Of a stretch of DNA of 64,000 bases, positions 57,198-64,000 are shown piece after piece. Source of the DNA: Chitinophagaceae bacterium (GTDB lineage Bacteria > Bacteroidota > Bacteroidia > Chitinophagales > UBA10324); assembly GCA_016717285.1 (NCBI GenBank), contig JADKFU010000005.1, forward strand, positions 1,720,501-1,784,500, given 5' to 3'. The notes beneath the pieces were generated by a model. The model worked only from the letters and a program-made list of their open reading frames with translations, had not been told where the DNA came from and searched no databases. The position numbers were made by a program, and so were the translations under genes. Each line of letters begins with the position of its first letter. Positions within the stretch are counted from its first letter, which is position 1.

Positions 57198-59336
57198 TTA
57201 TTGAATCACCAACTGCTCAGTATGCTGTGATTGGCTGGTAGCTATTTGAACTGTGTATATTCCGCGAGGTAAGAAACCGACGGGAATGGTGAACAAATTC
57301 TTGCCTGCAATAGCTTCCGGTTCATTTTGGTAAACTATTTCGCCAAGTAAATTTATAACGACCAGCTTCAACTTACCGCGCTCCGGCAAATACACAGTTA
57401 CTGATGTTTGCAATGTTGCGGGATTAGGATAGATGTTGCAGAGAAGCTTCTTTACAGATGCATTAACGATTCCATCAAAAATTGTGTTAAACACGTGTGT
57501 TGCCGTGAAAGCAGAAGAGTCGTTGTAGGCATCACAAATACCCTGCACACGCCATTCATAAACAGTTTGCGGAATAAGCCCATTGAGTGAAACAGAATTA
57601 GTTGAAAGAGTCATAGTAATCCAATCTGTTGCGCCAAATGACTTATATTGAAAAATATAAGATGTTGCATTGTTGGAATTATCCCACGACAGATCCACTG
57701 AATCCGACCCAACAAAAGTCGGCATCAAAGAACTGTCCGCAATATATCCGCAACGTATAAAATCAAATTTAAAAGCACGATAAGAAACAAGTGTGCTGTC
57801 GGTGTATCTTAATTCCCATACAATATTACCTGCACTGTCAACTTCCGATACATTCGGATAGGGAGCAAAGTTCGGATTGGTAAGCAAGCCCCAGCCGATT
57901 AACCAGTTCCCATTCGGTAAGAGTTGTACACTTCCCATTGCTCTTCCATAAACATAATAATCAAAGGCTTCGTTATAACCTACTACTTTAGGATGCACAT
58001 ATTCCCAAACAAGCGTTGCTGTTTTTGTAACCTGGTCCAATGAAAAAATCTTTGCCCCTGATGCCTGGGGAATCTGATAATTCGCATTATTAAACATCGA
58101 ATAATTGCCATCTGGCAACAATCGAAAATGATGTTGATAGTAAAAATGAGTAGGGCCCGGATCGTTGATGAAAGTAAATTCGTTGTTTTCACCGCCCATC
58201 TGCCATATGATGTCGCCGGTGGACCGATTAATTTTCAGAATGGCACTCAAATGCCTGCAGGAAACCAATAGGTTGCCATCAACATCTATGTCAATGGAAT
58301 TTCCGTGTACATAATCAATTTCAAGACATGTGAGACAAACCTGCATCACCGCATCTGTAATCTCCAGATAATCCCAGCTTCTCCATTGAAAAATAACATT
58401 GTCGTTTTCATCTAATTCCTGAATTACCAGCCCTGATACAACGGCATCAGTGGCTCCGCCTGAAACAATCACAGACATATCGATGATCTGCGGATCATAA
58501 CTCATCAGAAAAGAATGACCATTAGGATACACAAGAAATTCATGCTCATCACAGGGATATCCATTCCCCATGTGAAATTTCTTGATTTCGTTATAGGCAG
58601 AATCCATCATCACAAAGGTGCTGTCACCTTTATCAAAATACGTAAGGTATCCGTTATAATTAATTTTGAAATCAATACCAGCGAATTCATCAAAGACGGC
58701 ATATACGGAATCTCCTTCATTGCTGGCAATGTGTCGCGAAAAACAAATATTATCGTTAAGGCGCTGATTGCGCATAAACACGGGGGCATTATATTCATTG
58801 CCAGTTGAAGTAATCTCAAGTTCAGGATAAATACAATCGGGCTGTAATTTATTTGCCGCTCCATTTCCGGAATCTGTTGAGGAAAGTTCGTTTCCGTATT
58901 CTTCTTCGCGAATGTGTTTTCCTGCCAGATGAATGGCCTCAATAGTTGCGGCATCCCTGGCAGGATGTATTTGGAAGGTAAAGCTTGTGCCTTTCACTTC
59001 TTCCCCGGACTTTATTTTAAATCCATCTGCTATAATTACGGTAACGGTTTCATCAAATTCAAACTTTACGGTAGGATAGAAGAGGATTGTTTTTTGATCG
59101 TTTGAAAGCACGATCTTAAAGGCATGTACTCCGCTTATGGATCCGGTAATTTGTACTAACTCAGTCTTCAGAGAATGCTGGTCCATCTCACTGCCGGATT
59201 TCAAAATGATATTGGTCTCCGGATTGTGATACAGACTGTTCGGTTTAGGAGAGATATATTCAAACTGCGCAAAAATACTTCCGGCAAAAAATAAATTCAG
59301 AAAAAGTGTCAGTACAATACTAGAGAATAAATTCAT
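57198..59336 (-). CDS. T9SS-secreted arylsulfotransferase-like protein 3
   Basis: A 712-residue, more diverged paralogue: signal peptide (to about 24), N-domain YISPKPNSLYHNPETNIIL, a propeller with DEHEFLVYPNGHS, IDYVHGNSIDIDVDGNLLVS, TGDIIWQMGGENNEF and YQHHFRLLPDGN, then FN3, and a T9SS domain (IYPNPATLQTSVTV, LPRGIYTVQI). The GHD of the others is EHE here, and an extra Cys pair occurs (VCLTCLEIDY), so specificity may differ. First gene of the tandem set; the gap to paralogue 2 is 79 bp. Confidence 0.87.
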   Translation of the reverse strand: MNLFSSIVLTLFLNLFFAGSIFAQFEYISPKPNSLYHNPETNIILKSGSEMDQHSLKTELVQITGSISGVHAFKIVLSNDQKTILFYPTVKFEFDETVTVIIADGFKIKSGEEVKGTSFTFQIHPARDAATIEAIHLAGKHIREEEYGNELSSTDSGNGAANKLQPDCIYPELEITSTGNEYNAPVFMRNQRLNDNICFSRHIASNEGDSVYAVFDEFAGIDFKINYNGYLTYFDKGDSTFVMMDSAYNEIKKFHMGNGYPCDEHEFLVYPNGHSFLMSYDPQIIDMSVIVSGGATDAVVSGLVIQELDENDNVIFQWRSWDYLEITDAVMQVCLTCLEIDYVHGNSIDIDVDGNLLVSCRHLSAILKINRSTGDIIWQMGGENNEFTFINDPGPTHFYYQHHFRLLPDGNYSMFNNANYQIPQASGAKIFSLDQVTKTATLVWEYVHPKVVGYNEAFDYYVYGRAMGSVQLLPNGNWLIGWGLLTNPNFAPYPNVSEVDSAGNIVWELRYTDSTLVSYRAFKFDFIRCGYIADSSLMPTFVGSDSVDLSWDNSNNATSYIFQYKSFGATDWITMTLSTNSVSLNGLIPQTVYEWRVQGICDAYNDSSAFTATHVFNTIFDGIVNASVKKLLCNIYPNPATLQTSVTVYLPERGKLKLVVINLLGEIVYQNEPEAIAGKNLFTIPVGFLPRGIYTVQIATSQSQHTEQLVIQ

Positions 59337-59758
59337 ATTCGGGTATTCGTTTTGTGTTAGTAAAAAAGCTTCATGAAGAAATTTTCCGCGGGCCTAAAAT
59401 CCGATTCGTTAAGTTGTTTTTATAAACTTATGAGCTATCGATCAACCCTGTTGCCGGATCAAAAAACGGTGCAAATTAACTGATTTTTAAGAATTGATTT
59501 CTAACTTAATCCACACAGTATCTTAAGCAGTACTAAAAAGGTAACAAAGGAAGTTATGAAATGTTTGTTTTTATCATGCATGCGATCAGGTCCAATGCAT
59601 TAAAAGTTGTCCAACATTGCGCATCTTTCGGAATGAGTCATCATCACACATTATACTTTATCGGTAATCATGATTAAATCACTTTAATAAAATAGTTTTC
59701 CTCCTTGTTTTTTCTTTCTAATTTTGAAATGCTTTTTTAACCTAAACAAACATACCCC
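59337..59758. other. Divergent intergenic region
   Basis: 422 bp between the sulfotransferase set (minus) and the FN3 protein (plus). It should hold both promoters. TAATTTTG at 59719-59726 is the only perfect -7 match on the plus strand. The rest is AT-rich without coding sense. Confidence 0.45.
59719..59726 (+). promoter_or_regulatory. Promoter -7 element of the FN3/T9SS gene
   Basis: TAATTTTG, a perfect TAnnTTTG, 32 bp before the ATG at 59759. No TTTG is seen at the right distance upstream. Confidence 0.45.
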
Positions 59759-60931
59759 ATGAAAAAAACTTTTCTCTTCTTAATGGTATTTGCTTTTAGT
59801 ATTCATTCTTACGCTCTTACTTCCATCACTACAAAAAAAGTGCTTGATGGTCCTTTTTGCGGCGGTGCTGCTTTAACCGTCGGCTATGATATAGATGCAT
59901 CGGCCATCACCGGGAATGTATTTACCGCTCAGTTGAGTGACAAGGACGGAAATTTTGCATCCCCGACAACAATAGGTTCTGTTACAAAAAAAAATAGCGG
60001 AAACATTTCCTGCACGCTACCTGCGGGATTGGTAACCAGTAAAAAGTACAAAATCAGGGTTATCTCAAGCACTCCTGCTGTTATAGGGTCGCCTTGCGCT
60101 AACAATGTATCGATCAATCCCAAACCGAATGAATTATCGGCCAGTGGCATCACAGCTTGTGAGATTACGCTTAATTGGGCAAGCGTGTCAACCGCCGCTT
60201 CCTATAAGGTACAATACAGAGTTGCCGGTACCACCGATTGGTCTTCAAGTATTGATGCGGCATTAGCAAACAGTTACACTTTTAGCGGGCTGGCTTCATC
60301 AACCACTTACGACCTTCAGGTTCGTGCAATTTGTGAAAATGGTGAAAAGAGCGATTGGTCAAAGGTTACTAAAACCACCAGCGCCTGTCCTATACCAACA
60401 AGTTTCATTGTTACAGATATTGGATTAACAACTTCTTCTCTGAATTGGAATGATGCGCTATGTTCAACAGGCTATTTGTTCCAGTATCGCGCTTTTGGTG
60501 AACCCGACTGGATTCCACTTACAACTTCTACCAGCAATATAAATTTGACTGGTCTTTCTGCCGCTACCTTGTATGAAGCCCAGGTGGCCAATGATTGTGG
60601 AATCACTAATTCTGCCTACACCGCTTCCATTATCTGGGAAACACAATATTTCAAAGTGGCAGGTAGTGCTGAGATGGAAGCATCTTTCAAAGTATTTCCA
60701 AATCCTTCCACCGGAACATTTGTTGTTAGATATAGCAACCAGACTGCAAATGCACCGGTTGAAATTAATGTTCAAAACATGTACGGCCAGGTTGTCTTCA
60801 GTGCTGAAAGGCAATCAACTGAAGGTGTTAATGAAGAGAAAATTGAACTTAGGAATGCTACGGCAGGACTTTATTTCGTGAGTATCAGATCAGAAGGTAA
60901 GGAATTCAAAACTTCATTGATGATTAAATAA
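59759..60931 (+). CDS. T9SS-secreted FN3 protein
   Basis: A 390-residue exported protein: a signal peptide (to about 20), a module (GPFCGGAALTVGYDIDAS to YKIRVISSTPAVIG, about 30-120) that is paralogous to one in the adhesin at 14170-17439, two FN3 domains (about 123-212 and 213-300), and a T9SS type A domain (about 312-390; VFPNPSTGTFVVRY, TAGLYFVSIRSEGK). No enzyme motif. Probably an adhesive surface protein. Closed by a strong terminator. Confidence 0.88.
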   Translation: MKKTFLFLMVFAFSIHSYALTSITTKKVLDGPFCGGAALTVGYDIDASAITGNVFTAQLSDKDGNFASPTTIGSVTKKNSGNISCTLPAGLVTSKKYKIRVISSTPAVIGSPCANNVSINPKPNELSASGITACEITLNWASVSTAASYKVQYRVAGTTDWSSSIDAALANSYTFSGLASSTTYDLQVRAICENGEKSDWSKVTKTTSACPIPTSFIVTDIGLTTSSLNWNDALCSTGYLFQYRAFGEPDWIPLTTSTSNINLTGLSAATLYEAQVANDCGITNSAYTASIIWETQYFKVAGSAEMEASFKVFPNPSTGTFVVRYSNQTANAPVEINVQNMYGQVVFSAERQSTEGVNEEKIELRNATAGLYFVSIRSEGKEFKTSLMIK

Positions 60932-60948
60932 ATATCAAAAAACTTCAG

Positions 60949-60981
60949 AAAAAAATCCCGGCAAGTCCGGGATTTTTTTTT
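60949..60981. terminator. Bidirectional terminator
   Basis: Stem ATCCCGG/CCGGGAT with a 5-nt loop, flanked by A-run and T-run (nine T, 61 percent of the tail). It serves the FN3 gene (plus) and probably the DUF3179 gene (minus). Confidence 0.92.
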
Positions 60982-61107
60982 GGAGCTATGTGTAAAAACC
61001 CACATTCAACCGGAATTTTTAAATGAAATATCTCGCTACGACTTATTGATTCCCTATTTGCAACCTGAAAACCCGGATGAATAAAACGATCATCATTTGA
61101 GTGATAA

Positions 61108-62304
61108 TTAGTTACTGCTAAACCTTGATGTATTTGGGTGAAACTGCTGCCATGAATGCCAGAATTCCTGGTAAGCCGGAAGTATCGAAAGTTTACTTCC
61201 ACTTAATGGTCCTGCAACACATTCGCCTTTGTAGTTCCAGGTTGAATTTGTGTTCGAATCATAAAATACGTTTCCTGAATCACTTTTGACAAAGTTCAGT
61301 GTATTTTCATTCACAATTCTGCTCCACACATGAAAAGTCATCAGGTCTTCTTCTATCACCAAAAGAAGTGGCACTTCATTTAAAGTATCATTCAGAAGTA
61401 GTTCTTGTTTCAACTGCATCCAGTCATAAGCACGCGACTTGGTTGCAATGTTGATTCCAATCACCCACGATTTTGGCTCCCACGAGTTATGCGATGTTCC
61501 TTCGAGACTACCGTTGATAGTTCCATAATCAAACCCTTCGAGTGAAGCATATTCTTTCTTGAAATCCGGATCAGGCTGCATAATTCTTGTTTGTGGAAAC
61601 CTGTTGATCCATGCCTTAAGTGTCATTTGCTGCGAGGGGAGTTCTGTAAGGAATTTACCTTTTTGCATTCCTGCTACAGCCTCTCCGTTTTCCTGCCTCC
61701 ACCAGCTCTTCGTTTCCGCATCTTCCAGCATTGCATTGAAATGGTCCATGCCCACAAGCCGGAAGTCCTGGAATTTTCCATCAATTATCGGACTATAAAC
61801 ACGACCGGTTCTGCAAACAGAGCAATAAGTAATCAATACAGGAGTGCCACCAACTGTATCGTACACTTTATGATGATAGGCGATTATCTGGATCGGATAG
61901 CAACTGGCTGCTCCATTTATTTCACACCCTGTCACTAATTGATTTTCGTTTACAGCATTATCAGTTACATTAGCAAAAATCCTATGATGAGGAGTCAGAA
62001 ACATTTTATCTGCCTGCATCACCTGTGTTGTTAAATAGAAAACAATTCCTGCGAATCCGGCTAATAATACAACCATAATTTTTTGCCACCATTTCCCACT
62101 TAATATAAATCTGTATAAAGGAATAGCAATAATTATTACTCCGGTTATTCTGAATAAAAGAATATAACGATGCAAAAAATAAGCAATGCTTACGGTATCT
62201 GAGTTTTGGCTTCCCGGAAATGGCATAATAAAATATATACGAAGCAATTCAGGTATCACCAATAGCAACCATCCTGATAAGAATACTAAAACTGATTTCA
62301 TCAT
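61108..62304 (-). CDS. DUF3179 family membrane-anchored protein
   Basis: A 398-residue protein with about three N-terminal transmembrane helices (7-25, 45-68, 75-92) and a large periplasmic DUF3179 domain (about 120-390). TGCEINGAASCYPIQIIAYH, then VLITYCSVCRTGRVYSP, FRLVGMDHFNAMLEDAETKS and NSTWNYKGECVAGPLSGSKL carry the family's conserved Cys and Asp residues. Biochemical function is not established. Single gene. Confidence 0.9.
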   Translation of the reverse strand: MMKSVLVFLSGWLLLVIPELLRIYFIMPFPGSQNSDTVSIAYFLHRYILLFRITGVIIIAIPLYRFILSGKWWQKIMVVLLAGFAGIVFYLTTQVMQADKMFLTPHHRIFANVTDNAVNENQLVTGCEINGAASCYPIQIIAYHHKVYDTVGGTPVLITYCSVCRTGRVYSPIIDGKFQDFRLVGMDHFNAMLEDAETKSWWRQENGEAVAGMQKGKFLTELPSQQMTLKAWINRFPQTRIMQPDPDFKKEYASLEGFDYGTINGSLEGTSHNSWEPKSWVIGINIATKSRAYDWMQLKQELLLNDTLNEVPLLLVIEEDLMTFHVWSRIVNENTLNFVKSDSGNVFYDSNTNSTWNYKGECVAGPLSGSKLSILPAYQEFWHSWQQFHPNTSRFSSN

Positions 62305-62419
62305 TTTTTTTCAGGCTGCGAAACTAATCAATCAGCGATTAGCAGGAGGTTGGAGGAAAACATTTCCAAATAGTAAAAGCTGATTATAGAAACACCGGAT
62401 TTGATCTTTCTTATAAAGT

Positions 62420-63742
62420 TTAGTAGGTAAGTTTTCGCAATTTATCAGTTTCATATTGAAGCATAAATACTGATTTATTTTCATAATAAAGGAAAGACTG
62501 ATCGCTGTTTGATAACACAGGTTGCAAAGAAAACCGTTCGGCCAATTCAGTAGTTTCCGATTGTTTGAACGCAGTTTCAAAATCAATTCCCTGCTTTATC
62601 AGAATGTTGCCGAAATACAAGAGTTGATCATAACCTTTCACGGCATAATCAGTGGGATTCACCTTGAATTTCTCAACATAGGCATTCTTAAACTTTTCAG
62701 CAGCTGCGCCTGACTTATCAATCCAAAAATTTTGAGTAATGTGAGTAGATACATTTACAAATTGCTCCCTTGGTATCAAATCAAAGTTTACCCAAGTAGG
62801 CATTCCGTAAACTTCCATCAGAAATGCGTCCGTAAGGCCGTTCAGTTGCCTTAAGACAAAGCGAACAAAAATCTCATCATTGGAAGGCACTATAATAATA
62901 TTGCGTCCGGAGTCAGACAAAGCATCTTTTACCTGATTGAATTTGATTTTGCTACTGTCTGTGAGCTCAACAAATTGAATCGCATGATTATTTGGGCTTT
63001 GGTCCGAAGATTGGTATTCTTTAAAATAGTTTACCAATTCGAGATCGGCAGGGCGTTTTTTGTAAATAAGATAAACTTTGCTGTTGTAATTCTTGCGGCT
63101 AATATAATCGTAAATCTTCTCGCAATGAGACCTGAGGGTTGCATTTGCAAGCACGTAATTGGGGTTGGGTGAATGTCCATTCACCATTACAGAAAAGGGA
63201 GACACCAGCCAAATCTTATGAGATAACGAAAAATCGCAGGCAATCTTAAGATTGCTATTACCAACAGGACCGATAATCAAATCTGCAGAAATAAGATCAG
63301 GAGCCATCAGATTTTTTTTAAGTTGAATGGTATCCAATCCCACATCATGCACCAATAGTTTTACATTTAATCCAAGTTGTTGCAGCGAATCCAACGCCAT
63401 TAATGCCCCCTGGTAATATTCCGCTGCAAGTTGACTTTCTTCGGGAAAGTTGTAACCACCAGGCTCATCAAGATTGCTGATATATGCCTTAGAACTCCCG
63501 AATGGCAACAGCATGGCAATTGTATACGAGGTCTTTTTATATGGTTTCTTATCAGGAATTGTGACGGGTACCTCTTTGGTCGCTTGTTTAGAAATTCCTT
63601 CTTTATTCTGAGGAAGAGGAATATTTTCTTTTGAACCTGTTCCTGTTTTCGTAGTCGTGCAAGAGCTAAGCCAACAGCAAAAGGCAAGCGCCAGGATTTT
63701 ACTCCCACTCAATGGTTGAAGGCGGTTTTGAACTGATGTCAT
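62420..63742 (-). CDS. Periplasmic-binding-fold lipoprotein (type I)
   Basis: A 440-residue lipoprotein ([14 protein letters not shown], lipobox LSSC). After a linker of about 45 residues comes a type I periplasmic binding fold: [78 protein letters not shown]. In Bacteroidota this fold is often seen in LysM-type cell-wall proteins, but LysM repeats are missing here. The ATG at 63742 lies inside guaA, overlapping by 44 bp in another frame, so translation may be coupled. Confidence 0.85.
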   Translation of the reverse strand: MTSVQNRLQPLSGSKILALAFCCWLSSCTTTKTGTGSKENIPLPQNKEGISKQATKEVPVTIPDKKPYKKTSYTIAMLLPFGSSKAYISNLDEPGGYNFPEESQLAAEYYQGALMALDSLQQLGLNVKLLVHDVGLDTIQLKKNLMAPDLISADLIIGPVGNSNLKIACDFSLSHKIWLVSPFSVMVNGHSPNPNYVLANATLRSHCEKIYDYISRKNYNSKVYLIYKKRPADLELVNYFKEYQSSDQSPNNHAIQFVELTDSSKIKFNQVKDALSDSGRNIIIVPSNDEIFVRFVLRQLNGLTDAFLMEVYGMPTWVNFDLIPREQFVNVSTHITQNFWIDKSGAAAEKFKNAYVEKFKVNPTDYAVKGYDQLLYFGNILIKQGIDFETAFKQSETTELAERFSLQPVLSNSDQSFLYYENKSVFMLQYETDKLRKLTY

Positions 63743-64000
63743 ACACTACACGATTGATTCCTTTAATGCTGTTAATAATCTCGTTGGAAACCGAAGAAAG
63801 AAAATCATAGGGAAGGTGACACCAGTCTGCCGTCATTCCGTCCGTTGATTCAACTGCTCTCAGGCAAACCACATTTTCATATGTCCGTTCATCACCCATC
63901 ACTCCAACTGACTGCACCGGCAGCAAGATAACACCCGCCTGCCACACTTTATTATAGAGGCCCATTTTTTTGAGCGCGGTAATAAAAACTTCATCGGCCT
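63699..64000 (-). CDS. guaA: GMP synthase, C-terminal part only
   Basis: The last 99 codons or so of guaA; the 5' part lies beyond the right edge. The sequence continues in frame to position 64000 ([19 protein letters not shown]), so an internal ATG at 63965 is not the start. [55 protein letters not shown] and the terminal TIEWE are the GMP synthase dimerisation domain. The full enzyme converts XMP to GMP using glutamine and ATP. Confidence 0.97.
   Translation of the reverse strand, partial: ADEVFITALKKMGLYNKVWQAGVILLPVQSVGVMGDERTYENVVCLRAVESTDGMTADWCHLPYDFLSSVSNEIINSIKGINRVVYDISSKPPSTIEWE

Overview
The window looks like chromosome from a member of the Bacteroidota, probably near the Chitinophagales or Sphingobacteriales; the species cannot be named from sequence alone. 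Nine secreted proteins end in a type IX secretion (T9SS) C-terminal sorting domain. Many genes carry a perfect TAnnTTTG -7 promoter element of the Bacteroidetes sigma factor, Shine-Dalgarno sequences are mostly absent, and several families are typical of the phylum. No T9SS machinery genes are present here.

Layout. 1-6483 (minus) is the N-terminal 2161 residues of a giant secreted protein: signal peptide, alpha/beta-hydrolase-like domain, then about 15 calcium-binding-like MopE repeats interleaved with Ig/PKD-like pairs. It contains a near-identical 906-bp tandem duplication. 6899-11149 holds an alpha-oxoamine synthase gene, dapA, a small conserved gene, accA and tRNA-Asp. 11150-11671 holds a terminator, a long inverted repeat and a probable IS21-type end. 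11672-17439 holds a DUF748 protein convergent with a large T9SS adhesin. 17551-19121 is an array of about 107-bp palindromic repeats with a GIY-YIG nuclease gene inside it. 20051-24105 holds a winged-helix regulator, a membrane partner and a four-gene membrane operon that share a palindromic operator. 24313-35098 is mostly housekeeping: GH31 glucosidase, rimM, rpsP, prfB (with programmed +1 frameshift), clpB and two thioredoxin-fold proteins. 35340-41108 holds a BNR/PKD T9SS protein and a T9SS sulfatase. 41187-52536 holds a Nudix hydrolase, a sirtuin, a beta-propeller lipoprotein, mdh, a T9SS metalloprotease, rimK with its zinc-protease-like partner, and mnmA. 52684-59336 holds three tandem arylsulfotransferase-like T9SS paralogues. 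59759-64000 holds an FN3/T9SS protein, a DUF3179 protein, a periplasmic-binding-fold lipoprotein and the 3' end of guaA.

How the genes fit together. The core genes serve translation (tRNA-Asp, rpsP, rimM, prfB, mnmA, rimK), proteostasis (clpB) and central metabolism (accA, dapA, mdh, guaA). The accessory part is an extracellular programme: large adhesins, a sulfatase, three sulfotransferase-like enzymes and a metalloprotease, all built for T9SS export. This fits surface attachment and turnover of complex extracellular matter.

One patch of about 280 bp (43378-43656), made almost entirely of G and C homopolymers, is very likely a sequencing or assembly artefact.
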